A DNA stretch of 64,000 nt, from IMG/VR virus record IMGVR_UViG_3300027730_000009, positions 27,974-91,973 of that record, one strand, 5' to 3'. This document shows positions 49,160 to 57,803 of the stretch, in pieces; the first letter of the stretch is position 1, and every line of letters begins with the position of its first letter. The stretch is from a virus. The notes under the pieces were generated by a model, which saw nothing but the letters and a program-made list of their open reading frames with translations, was not told the DNA's origin and made no database searches. The translations under genes were made by a program, and so were the position numbers.

Positions 49160-51367
49160 TTAGAAATCTAACTTTACTACAAACTGCTGTATACCTTGTC
49201 GTTTCACAGGAGATTGTAACTTAGAGATAACCATAAGGTCTTTGTCACTATTGTAAAGTCCAATTTCAGTAATGAATGGTGATGTACCTTGAATAAAGGT
49301 TGGGTTTGATGTTGTAGTAAACTGATTATTTCCCAAGTTCACAAGGTACTTCATCTCATAAATGGTTGCCATAATGTCAGTCTCAAGGTTACCATAAAAA
49401 AAGTACTCATCACCAAAGTTTAAAACATTTGGTTCCGCCAAAGTTGGTAAGTCAATATAGTTAGCCAAATTGTAGGTCGTAGCACCTGTGTAATTTTCTT
49501 TGGTTATTTGGAAAACTTGAGAGGCAATCCCTGAACCAACAATAAATCCGCCACCAACAGTAGTACCTGTTAATTGATTTGTAACATCAATTTCTCTCCA
49601 TTGCGTTGGAGAAGGTCGAGTGTCACCTGAAACTAACTGACAAAGAATTTTCATACTCGTTGCAGTATAACCCGATGTGGTACCTGATGTTAAAAATGGA
49701 AACTCATTACCAAATCTAATGGCAACATTTTGAGTAACACTTGTACAACCTGAAGAGGGTCCGTTAATAACAGAGTAGTAATTACAATGAAGAGATTCAG
49801 TAAATCCTGTATTATCAAATCGATAACTGACCCACATTCTTTCAATTTCATTGTTCATTATACCCACAGAATCTACACTATCTGAAAAACAAGAATTAGG
49901 TGTTAGAAGACTAAGCTGAGGTGCCGACAAGGTCCAATTTCTATTTGCTTTGTAAGACATCGCAGCACAGATTTCTTCATCATCAAAAATTACAATTTCT
50001 TGGTCAGGGAAAACTTTACCGACTCTATTTAAATTATTATTTGAATCAGGGTTCGTATCATACAAATGATAATATCTAATACCAGGGTCATTCATCTCTG
50101 AATTCACTTTTGACAGAATGTAAAAAGGAGTACACAAATCATAACCCGGTGGGTCTATGTAAAAAGTTTCACCGATGGTATTTCCTGTGGATTTATGCCA
50201 CATAAGTGTCGGAAGAGATATTTTGAAATTTCTTGCAAGACCCGTTTGGTTTGTTGGGTTTTGTGGGTCAAAAGGAAGAGTTGCAAATTTTTCACCATAG
50301 ACATTATCAATAGATTGATTTGTATAATGAACAATTGAAATACACTTTTGGTCTTGGGGTTGAACCACAATCTTTTCATCAAATGAGTTATAATAGAATA
50401 CCTCACTTGTATCTGTTTGACCACTTGGTTCTTGGTACCCTAAGTATTCTTTGGTTCCGATGTAGGTTACAGACCCGTATTTTGTGTAATCTTCATAAAT
50501 GTTATTGAACAAACCTGCCGGACTTTCACTCCAAGGAATATTCATATTCCAAATGGGAGTGTTTTCACGATTCGAAATGTCACAAGGACTTTCAAAATTT
50601 ATAGTATCATCTTGCCAATAAGGTGCAGGGGTGATAGTATCGTAAAGTTGTGTCATCCCTGAGGGATAGACATAAACGGACCCCAAATTTCCTATCGATA
50701 GACCACTAAAATTAGGGACTGGTCGGTCTAAAGTTAAATTCCATGTTGTCTGTCCTGTAGTTCCTGTTGCAGGGTCTAACGATTGAATCTGATATGTTAA
50801 AACAGGACTAGTTAGGAAATAGTTATTACTTCCAAGTTTGTCCATATAGATGGTAACCAAATCTCCAATTTGAGGGGTACCTGTTGTAGGAATTGGAGAT
50901 GCTCCATCAAAAATCAAAGTTACAGGAGAACTTTGACCTGATAAGGTATTCATTTCAACATAATAATTCGATGTGACTGTGTAGGCTGAAGATGTTTGAA
51001 CTGAAAAAGGATATGTTCCACCACTGGTAAAAAATCCGAAAGGTGACTGAGAGTTGTAAATGGGTTGTACTTGAGCATCCATAAATGGAATTCCGTAAGT
51101 ATTACCAGTGGTGCCCTCAACATAGAATGGGTATTTTACATTTTGTTTGTTTGACTCTGGACTTCCAGTATCATTTTGGGCGTTGAACGCCGGCATTAAA
51201 ATATTGTTTCTCGGTTGAGAATAATTGGGAACTGCAGTGTAATTTACCTCACTATCACCAAGTGAAAAATATGAAATACTAAAATTTCCTTGAGACATGT
51301 ACCTTCTACCAACATCCGTAAGACGGGTGTTAATTAAAGCCGAAGTATTTTTTATAATGTAACTCAT
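49160..51367 (-). CDS. tail/baseplate-type structural protein (735 aa)
   Basis: The N-terminus SYIIKNTSALINTRLTDVGR followed by LSYFSLGDSEV-like sequence is typical of structural proteins of T4-like phages of environmental bacteria. The C-terminus has FITEIGLYNSDKDLMVISKL followed by SPVKR, the ending of many tail-fibre and baseplate attachment proteins. The middle 600 residues are beta-rich and have no named domain. I infer a virion component that joins tail and fibres. A TATTTAATAT sequence, a one-base variant of the late-like box, is just upstream. Confidence 0.8.
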   Translation of the reverse strand: MSYIIKNTSALINTRLTDVGRRYMSQGNFSISYFSLGDSEVNYTAVPNYSQPRNNILMPAFNAQNDTGSPESNKQNVKYPFYVEGTTGNTYGIPFMDAQVQPIYNSQSPFGFFTSGGTYPFSVQTSSAYTVTSNYYVEMNTLSGQSSPVTLIFDGASPIPTTGTPQIGDLVTIYMDKLGSNNYFLTSPVLTYQIQSLDPATGTTGQTTWNLTLDRPVPNFSGLSIGNLGSVYVYPSGMTQLYDTITPAPYWQDDTINFESPCDISNRENTPIWNMNIPWSESPAGLFNNIYEDYTKYGSVTYIGTKEYLGYQEPSGQTDTSEVFYYNSFDEKIVVQPQDQKCISIVHYTNQSIDNVYGEKFATLPFDPQNPTNQTGLARNFKISLPTLMWHKSTGNTIGETFYIDPPGYDLCTPFYILSKVNSEMNDPGIRYYHLYDTNPDSNNNLNRVGKVFPDQEIVIFDDEEICAAMSYKANRNWTLSAPQLSLLTPNSCFSDSVDSVGIMNNEIERMWVSYRFDNTGFTESLHCNYYSVINGPSSGCTSVTQNVAIRFGNEFPFLTSGTTSGYTATSMKILCQLVSGDTRPSPTQWREIDVTNQLTGTTVGGGFIVGSGIASQVFQITKENYTGATTYNLANYIDLPTLAEPNVLNFGDEYFFYGNLETDIMATIYEMKYLVNLGNNQFTTTSNPTFIQGTSPFITEIGLYNSDKDLMVISKLQSPVKRQGIQQFVVKLDF

Positions 51368-51393
51368 TTATATTAAATATTTTGTTGCAGGTT

Positions 51394-53085
51394 TTATACC
51401 CCCACTGCATGGGAGAAGGTTGCAGTTCCTTGGTTAAATGACGCGGTACAACAGTTACATCCACTTATATTAACATTCGTTAGAGAAACGGTAATATTTT
51501 GTGTTAATAATGTTGAACATCCGTTTATGTTTGCCGGGTTATCCAAACTAATTTGTGATATACTTGTTCCACTTATTATATCACCACTTGTCATTGTAAG
51601 TGGGAATATTTCGGTGAAGTCCGTTTCTGTTTGAGTCTGTGGTGAACAGAATGGTCGTGGTTGTAGTGAAGTCGTTGTTGTTGCAGTGGTAAATTGCGCT
51701 ACCCCGTTTTTCTTAACAACAGTTGCGTAATCTATAATACCATTACCTGGTCTTTGTTCGAGTTGGTCAATAAGAATATTAAGGTTATACGACATTGTAA
51801 CTCCCGCAGGAAGTGCCGGTGATACCACCACTTGCCATTGTTGTTGTTTGGTAATTGATGCTGTATTTAAACTCAAAACTTGTAATCCAACAGAGTAGTT
51901 AATTATTGTACCCGCATTCGGTACGATAACTTGTTGGGTATAGGTGTTTCCTGAAGAATCAAGGAGCGTTATTGGGTAACTGCCACCACAGATACTACTG
52001 AAGATATTACCATTTTGATAACTGGAACCATTATCAATTGAATATTGATAGGGTGGTACCCCACCGAATGGTGTGACAATCACCGAACCATTACATACAC
52101 CCTCACAATTTGCCGGTGCAATTTGAGTGTTAAAGAATAAACTATTGAATGGTTGGCAAACCCCTTGGTTGACATTAACTGTAGCGGTGTAAGTACCTGC
52201 AATAGATATCCATCCACTTGTTGGTATAATTGATGTGGTATTACTTCCCAGGATTGCACCTTGGTATGTGTATCCTGTTATTCTCCATCCTTGAATTGGT
52301 GACCATTGAACATAATATCCATTTGTTGCGTCAAACCATCTTGGATATCCATTTAAGTATCCATTGAAGGTAAACTCAAGTTGTTGTGTTGTTCCATCAC
52401 TCCAAATAATATTGAAACAAAGTCCTGAGAAACTTGGTGTTGCCGACGGGGTGACTGTCGGAGTGGCAGTATTGGTTGGTGTTGGTGAGGGAGCAATAAG
52501 TTCACAATTGGTAATTGCCGTGTAATCACCCCAATAATCAACTACGGTGACATTGTAAAATCCACCACCCAAATTAAACAAGTAAGGAGTTTTCTGCCCA
52601 CCCTCCCAACTAATATTATATGGTGAGGTTCCACCAGTGATTCTTAAAAATAACTTACCATCTAAACTATCAGGACCCGTTGGGTTAATCCCCGAACATT
52701 CCACACCCAATGGAAACAAAGTAATAACATCACAATCATTTTTGGTTGTAAATACAGCCTCCCTTGATGGAGTTGGAGTAACTGTTGGTGTATGTGTTGA
52801 AGTTGGCGATATTGTTGGGGTTGGGGTGTTTGATGCTGTATTTGTCGGTGTAACAGTCGGGGTAGGAGTTGTAGTTGGTGTGGGACAAACAGTAGATGCC
52901 GGGACATTCAATATGTTAACCCCCGCATAGGGTAAAGCGTAATTTAAACTTACAAGTTCTTCTAAACCATATCCTTCTTGGAAATTACCACAACAATCGG
53001 TGTAGTAGTAATTACCAGTGGTAACACCTGAACCACACAGAATCGGTGTGGGAGAAGGGGTAGTTGTTGGTGTTGGTGTACTCAT
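51394..53085 (-). CDS. modular cysteine-containing protein with Thr-Pro linkers (563 aa)
   Basis: The start is placed at 53085 (MSTPTPTTTPSPTP). Folded, beta-rich modules are separated by Thr-Pro linkers such as TPTPTVTPTNT, near residues 1-15, 70-110 and 205-225. A later part (about 330-540) resembles SprB-type or Ig-like beta repeats: GVCNGSVIVTPFGGVPPYQYSID with SICGGSYPITLLDSSGNTYTQ. This SprB-like repeat is known in gliding adhesins of flavobacteria. I infer a virion surface or adhesion protein. It lies one base downstream of the next modular gene. Confidence 0.8.
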   Translation of the reverse strand: MSTPTPTTTPSPTPILCGSGVTTGNYYYTDCCGNFQEGYGLEELVSLNYALPYAGVNILNVPASTVCPTPTTTPTPTVTPTNTASNTPTPTISPTSTHTPTVTPTPSREAVFTTKNDCDVITLFPLGVECSGINPTGPDSLDGKLFLRITGGTSPYNISWEGGQKTPYLFNLGGGFYNVTVVDYWGDYTAITNCELIAPSPTPTNTATPTVTPSATPSFSGLCFNIIWSDGTTQQLEFTFNGYLNGYPRWFDATNGYYVQWSPIQGWRITGYTYQGAILGSNTTSIIPTSGWISIAGTYTATVNVNQGVCQPFNSLFFNTQIAPANCEGVCNGSVIVTPFGGVPPYQYSIDNGSSYQNGNIFSSICGGSYPITLLDSSGNTYTQQVIVPNAGTIINYSVGLQVLSLNTASITKQQQWQVVVSPALPAGVTMSYNLNILIDQLEQRPGNGIIDYATVVKKNGVAQFTTATTTTSLQPRPFCSPQTQTETDFTEIFPLTMTSGDIISGTSISQISLDNPANINGCSTLLTQNITVSLTNVNISGCNCCTASFNQGTATFSHAVGV

Positions 53086-53086
53086 A

Positions 53087-53731
53087 TTAGCAAGCAACAA
53101 AATCAGTTATGTACCCAGACGAATCTATCTGTACCGCGTAGTTCACACCATTGAAGACCATCAACCTCCATTGGTTGTTTTGGTTTACAGGAGAAAACAA
53201 TCCTCCCCCAAAAGTAAGTTGATAGACTGTTGCCCCCAAAACAGGGATTGTTGGTGTTTCACTATAGGAAGTATAGTATGGTGTGGCTAAAAGGGTATCC
53301 AAACAAGCCGAAGCCGAGGAAGCATAAAGGAACCTTCCAATCAAATGAGCGTAAACCAAACTTGTAGGGGTCGGAGACGGAGTCTGAGTTTGTGTTTGAG
53401 TAGGGGTAGCACCAGGTGTTCTTGTCGGAGTAATTGAAGGTGTTTGGGTAACTGTTCCCGTCGGAGTATTCGATGGAGTCTGAGTGGGAGATGCCGTTAA
53501 TGTCAATGTCGGAGTGGGTGTCACCAAAATTGGTACAATATCCTCACAAGATGCCGTGTCAATAATCTTAATCGTAAAATCTGACGTAGCATAAGTGTCA
53601 TCAACCTCAAACTGATAAGGAAATACAGCAACAGTTGCAACATAAGTACAACCCGACCCCACACTGTCACAGACAAATATCTGAACTGGGGTGTTACCTG
53701 TTACGGATTGTATTTGAACATTGATTGGCAT
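53087..53731 (-). CDS. Thr-Pro linker protein with C-rich N-domain (214 aa)
   Basis: The start is placed at 53731 (MPINVQIQSVTGNTP), overlapping the upstream stop by one base. Residues 1-65 form a beta domain (TPVQIFVCDSVGSGC, FPYQFEVDD, FTIKIIDTASC) homologous to the whole of the 73-residue protein encoded just upstream. A linker of about 65 residues made of TPT/TQT repeats follows, then a C-terminal beta domain. The layout matches a secreted or surface-exposed stalk, yet there is no signal peptide, so it is likely a virion part. Confidence 0.8.
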   Translation of the reverse strand: MPINVQIQSVTGNTPVQIFVCDSVGSGCTYVATVAVFPYQFEVDDTYATSDFTIKIIDTASCEDIVPILVTPTPTLTLTASPTQTPSNTPTGTVTQTPSITPTRTPGATPTQTQTQTPSPTPTSLVYAHLIGRFLYASSASACLDTLLATPYYTSYSETPTIPVLGATVYQLTFGGGLFSPVNQNNQWRLMVFNGVNYAVQIDSSGYITDFVAC

Positions 53732-53952
53732 TATACTGTCGTGGCACCTGATATTACACAACCGAAGTTGTCGATTATTTTCAATAAATAACTCTCTGAG
53801 CTATTATATGGGGCAGGGATATCAAATTCATAGGGTATATCTCCATCGGTAATCTCAGAAATAAAGAAACAACCTGTGTTTCCTGTCTGACAGATATAAA
53901 CCTGATATGGTGTTGAACCCGTGATATCATTTATGTATACTCTAACTGCCAT
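53731..53952 (-). CDS. stand-alone C-rich beta domain (73 aa)
   Basis: This protein is a single copy of the beta domain found at the N-terminus of its downstream neighbour: the pattern I..ITG.TP.Q.YIC....GC..I..I....PYEFD...Y..S...L.KIID..GC is shared, including three Cys. It probably arose by duplication. It overlaps both neighbours by one base (TAATG), so all four genes of this run are translationally linked. Confidence 0.8.
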   Translation of the reverse strand: MAVRVYINDITGSTPYQVYICQTGNTGCFFISEITDGDIPYEFDIPAPYNSSESYLLKIIDNFGCVISGATTV

Positions 53953-56699
53953 TATTCACATTCTGTTATTGAAGAGGGGGTTATGGATTGAATTCCTGTG
54001 ATTGTTTTGGTAACGGTTTCTGGTAATGTTGTCGCAGGGCAACTCTCACAAGTGGTAGAATCAAATATAGTTTGTCCTTGAACAAGTCCTTGAGGAACTG
54101 TCACGGTTAAGGTTTCATTTTGAGTTCCGAGACAATCATTTCTTTGGACATCGAATGTTACAACCACATTGTTGGTTGCCGCTACAAGGGCGTTAGTTAC
54201 GGAATTTCTAAGTTGAACAATCACTCGGCTTTGTTCTCTTGTATATCCACCACAAGAATCAGGAAGATTCTGTGTCCATGGAAGGATGTCGTAAGTTATA
54301 CATAATGACACTGGTTCACCACCACCTTGAGGAGTTAATCCTTGGTCAATCGGTGCTGTCTGACATGTTAAACAGTTTGAGTAAACCGTTGGAATGAAGT
54401 TAAAGTAATTACCTGAGAAATTAACCAATATGGTGATAAACTCAGGAGAGTAACTTGTGAAACTACCAAGGTATGACCAACAGTTCCCTGCGTTGTCCTT
54501 GAAAGACTGACCGATATTAATTCCAAATCCTACAGGACTTGTCTGAACTATTGTTGTTTGATTACCACCTTGTGGATTCAAATTACAACTTACAAACACA
54601 TAAACCAATTCTAATGTTGTTGTAGAGGGGGTTGGAGTCACCGTTGGAGTTTGTGTTGGGGAAGGAGTAATGGTCGGAGTGTTAGATGGTGTTGGAGTAG
54701 CAATCTGATTACATGTCTCACAGTTTCCATAAATACCGATTATAGAATCGATTGTACTATTTGAAGATAGGTTATCGTCGTTTCTATCGTATATTAAACA
54801 GAACAAGGCCCCACCGATATAAGCGGCAAACGATACTCCGATATTAATAGGTGTACCACTAAACTCCAAGTCATCGGTTGTATAAAACTCTAAATTACTA
54901 TTACAATCGACCAATACTTTTGTGGTAGGACAACTAAACTCCTCTTGGAAGAAGGTATATGTAATTTGACCTTCTACGGGAACTGTCTTTGTCGGAGTTA
55001 ATGACACTGTCGGCGATGGTGTTGGAGTAATGGGAGTATAACCACTCATAGCAAAATCCAACCCAACAATACACGCATTGGGTGGAGTAGTTGGTGTTGG
55101 TGTAATTGGAAATGCGGTCACAAACATGTCTACCAATTCACATGGAATCGATGGTGTGGGTGTTACAAATGGTTCGAAATCACAATCGAAAAAAGCTGTA
55201 AAATCTAAGATATTACAATTAATAGGTGATGGCGTAGGTGTTGGACATGGACCCGTAGTAAATAAGTTTGCCGAAATATCAGGACATGAAGAATAACATG
55301 GGTTATTACCCTCGAGTAGACAAACACCACCCAAAGAATCACTCAAACACCAATAAGAACCAGTGTAATAGATGTAGGCAATCGGAGTTGTATCACCCGT
55401 GTAATAAGTTCTTGAGTTATATGTACCACCTGAAGTGTAGTTTCCACTATAACCTGACAAAGACGGTAAAATGGTACTTAGACAGAAAACCGAAGAATCA
55501 CAAGCACTTGGTGTTGTAGAGGGACTTGGAGTAACTGTCGGTGTAACATTTGGCGTTGGGGTTGGAGTTGGGGTAACAGAACAGAATGAACAATCAAAAA
55601 AATCGGGTTGACCTAAATTCGGTCCACCAGGTCCCGAAAACTCAACAAATTCATAACACTCATCATTATAGAGGTATGCCGCACCCACAAATGCCACGTC
55701 TTGTTGTACTATAGCATAAAATACTGTTCCATCAGAACATTTTGTCAGAAGTGCATTTGTTAGAGTCGCACTTCCCGTTTCACTTGGAGTTGGGGTATTG
55801 GTTGGGGTAAAGGAAGGTGTTGGTGTGTTCGTTGTTGTTGGTGTCTGAGTTGGTGTTGGACAAGGTGAGAACCCTTGACATACCACACAATCACCCCCTG
55901 AGTTTGTGAAAACAACACCCGAACCTGTGTATAGTGGTCCCGTCGCAGAAAATGGTAAAACTGTGGCACATCCGTTGAAATCAACTGAACTTGATATAAT
56001 ATATGTCACACCCTCAGATAGTATTCCCGAAACATTTTCAAATCTGAACACAGAACTGTCACAACAACTACTAAACAAATAAACATCATAAGGCTCCGTT
56101 GGTGTTGGTGTTGTAGTATTTGTCGGTGTTGGCGTTGGTGTTGCCGGACACGCTGCTGATGGGTTGAATGCAATACAATCTCCACATTCCAAATATGTAC
56201 CATTTATTGTATCTGTGGCTATGTTCCAGGAATATGTGGAGTATGGTCCAGGAAGTGAAGCTTCTGCTGTTGTACATCCTGTAAACGAAAGTGAAGGTAT
56301 TTCTAAATAATAGCTGTTCCCAGGTCCAACAAACAAATCAGTATTTGAGGTGACCTCCAACTCCAATACTGGGCTACAACAACCAGAAAAATAATAAGTA
56401 AAACTGGCTGGAGTTGGTGTTGGAGTTGCTGTTGGTGTAGGTGTTAAATCTCCACAAGTTTCTTGAGATGTGATTAAACCAGCCCCACCAGTTACAACAA
56501 AAACAGTAATTGGGTCAACATTATAATTAATATACCAACCATTAGATACTGGAGTTGTGCATGCAGCGTCTAAGTACAAACTTTGTCCAACTGCCGGAAG
56601 GGTACTAGGACTCACATAAAAATTATCAATGCCAGGTGAAGTACATGCAGCATTTTTGCTGACAGTACTCCATCTCATTTGATTAACTATTGTGCACAT
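53952..56699 (-). CDS. large modular cysteine-rich protein with Thr-Pro linkers (915 aa)
   Basis: A chain of about eight small beta modules, each with 4-8 cysteines (for example FSGCCSPVLELEV, FSSCCDSSVFRFEN, and paired CE.C or C..CQ ends), separated by Thr-Pro linkers (TPTPTATPTPTP, TPTPTNTTTPTPTE, TPTQTPTTTNTPTP and others). Modules 2 and 3 are clearly related to each other. No signal peptide or catalytic motif. Stiff Thr/Pro linkers are classical O-glycosylation targets. The glycosyltransferase gene lies on the other strand only about 1 kb away. I infer a virion decoration or adhesion fibre. Confidence 0.8.
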   Translation of the reverse strand: MCTIVNQMRWSTVSKNAACTSPGIDNFYVSPSTLPAVGQSLYLDAACTTPVSNGWYINYNVDPITVFVVTGGAGLITSQETCGDLTPTPTATPTPTPASFTYYFSGCCSPVLELEVTSNTDLFVGPGNSYYLEIPSLSFTGCTTAEASLPGPYSTYSWNIATDTINGTYLECGDCIAFNPSAACPATPTPTPTNTTTPTPTEPYDVYLFSSCCDSSVFRFENVSGILSEGVTYIISSSVDFNGCATVLPFSATGPLYTGSGVVFTNSGGDCVVCQGFSPCPTPTQTPTTTNTPTPSFTPTNTPTPSETGSATLTNALLTKCSDGTVFYAIVQQDVAFVGAAYLYNDECYEFVEFSGPGGPNLGQPDFFDCSFCSVTPTPTPTPNVTPTVTPSPSTTPSACDSSVFCLSTILPSLSGYSGNYTSGGTYNSRTYYTGDTTPIAYIYYTGSYWCLSDSLGGVCLLEGNNPCYSSCPDISANLFTTGPCPTPTPSPINCNILDFTAFFDCDFEPFVTPTPSIPCELVDMFVTAFPITPTPTTPPNACIVGLDFAMSGYTPITPTPSPTVSLTPTKTVPVEGQITYTFFQEEFSCPTTKVLVDCNSNLEFYTTDDLEFSGTPINIGVSFAAYIGGALFCLIYDRNDDNLSSNSTIDSIIGIYGNCETCNQIATPTPSNTPTITPSPTQTPTVTPTPSTTTLELVYVFVSCNLNPQGGNQTTIVQTSPVGFGINIGQSFKDNAGNCWSYLGSFTSYSPEFITILVNFSGNYFNFIPTVYSNCLTCQTAPIDQGLTPQGGGEPVSLCITYDILPWTQNLPDSCGGYTREQSRVIVQLRNSVTNALVAATNNVVVTFDVQRNDCLGTQNETLTVTVPQGLVQGQTIFDSTTCESCPATTLPETVTKTITGIQSITPSSITECE

Positions 56700-56714
56700 T
56701 ATAAAATTTGACTA

Positions 56715-56724
56715 CTGATAAATA
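56715..56724 (-). promoter_or_regulatory. TATTTAT-class promoter box
   Basis: TATTTATCAG, 15 bases before the start at 56699, heading the Thr-Pro linker protein operon. Confidence 0.5.
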
Positions 56725-56791
56725 CCCTGCTGGTTTTTTTTCCTTATTGTATAATAAAATAACAATACGCTAATAATGAAAAATTTGAATA

Positions 56792-56801
56792 TATTTATCG
56801 G
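56792..56801 (+). promoter_or_regulatory. TATTTAT-class promoter box
   Basis: TATTTATCGG, one base before the start at 56803. The context TATTTAT..GGTATGAG is nearly the same as at 11357-11373. Confidence 0.5.
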
Positions 56802-56802
56802 T

Positions 56803-56970
56803 ATGAGGCTCTTAAAAACAATAGAAAAGATTATTCAAGAAGCTGAAGAACAGTACAACTCCAGTATCGATAAAGGTTTACCCCTTAACGAAGTAGACCG
56901 ATTAGAAGAAAACTACAGGAAGTCCTTAAAATTAATGGACATGCTGGAAACCAAGAAAAAGAAAAAATAA
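56803..56970 (+). CDS. small helical protein (55 aa)
   Basis: I chose Met at 56803 because the promoter box lies inside the longer frame that starts at 56776. The protein is one charged helix pair (RLLKTIEKIIQEAEEQYNSS, then DRLEENYRKSLKLMDMLE) with a Lys-rich end. No family is recognised. It is the first gene of the plus-strand glycan cassette and may only share its promoter. Confidence 0.7.
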   Translation: MRLLKTIEKIIQEAEEQYNSSIDKGLPLNEVDRLEENYRKSLKLMDMLETKKKKK

Positions 56971-57013
56971 GTTTTACTTTGAAAAGTAATTGCTTATTTT
57001 TTCAGAAAAAAAA

Positions 57014-57802
57014 ATGCCTTACAGCCATTCATTTTTCAAACAAGATGTAAAAGTTTTTTTTGAAAAAACTTTATCCTTAGATTCCAAAATTTTGGACGTT
57101 GGACCTGGTTTGGGAACTTACTCCAACTTATTAAAACCTTTAGGGTTCAAACTGGATTGTTTGGAAATTTTTGCACCCTATATCTCAGAGTACGATTTAG
57201 TAAACAAGTACGAAAATGTTATAGAAGGTGATATTAGAGATTTTGACTTTTCAGACTATGATTTTATTATTATGGGCGATGTGTTGGAGCATTTAACAAT
57301 AGAGGACTCACAAAAAATTCTCAACAAAATAATAGAAAAAAACCAAGAGTGTTTGATTGCCGTACCTTATTTATGTGAGCAAGGTACTATGGAAGAAAAC
57401 GAATATGAAACTCATCTTCAACCAGAACTTACACCAGAGCTTGTAATTAAACAATACCCTCAACTAGACTTGCTTGTTAGAAATCAATACTATGGATATT
57501 ACATAAATCGAAGGGGTGATGGTAATTTGCGTTGGGATTTGGACAGACAAGAGTTTGTTAGTATCCCACAACAAAAAATATATTTAGATACAATTACTGA
57601 AGATGAGGTTTTTTTCACAAACCAAACAGATAACGAAGTTGAAGTTGACGTAATTGTTAGTAGTGATACTGGAACACATTACACCACAAAATTAAATTTA
57701 GTTCCTCACGTGAGATATTTTGTAAAAGTTCCCGGAAAGTTTTCAAATAAAAAAATTTCATTTGTATCTGAAAATATAAACAAACATTATTGGATGAATT
57801 AA
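57014..57802 (+). CDS. SAM-dependent methyltransferase with C-terminal beta domain
   Basis: A 262-residue class I methyltransferase. The SAM-binding motif ILDVGPGLGTYS is at 26-37, followed by DCLEIF and the acidic loop MGDVLEHL, so the fold is complete. The segment CEQGTMEENEYETHLQ resembles small-molecule or sugar O-methyltransferases. The last 80 residues form a separate beta domain like those in the next gene product and in the sulfotransferase. I chose ATG at 57014 rather than an upstream TTG. It ends one base before the glycosyltransferase gene, so it probably methylates the same glycan. Confidence 0.85.
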   Translation: MPYSHSFFKQDVKVFFEKTLSLDSKILDVGPGLGTYSNLLKPLGFKLDCLEIFAPYISEYDLVNKYENVIEGDIRDFDFSDYDFIIMGDVLEHLTIEDSQKILNKIIEKNQECLIAVPYLCEQGTMEENEYETHLQPELTPELVIKQYPQLDLLVRNQYYGYYINRRGDGNLRWDLDRQEFVSIPQQKIYLDTITEDEVFFTNQTDNEVEVDVIVSSDTGTHYTTKLNLVPHVRYFVKVPGKFSNKKISFVSENINKHYWMN

Positions 57803-57803
57803 T

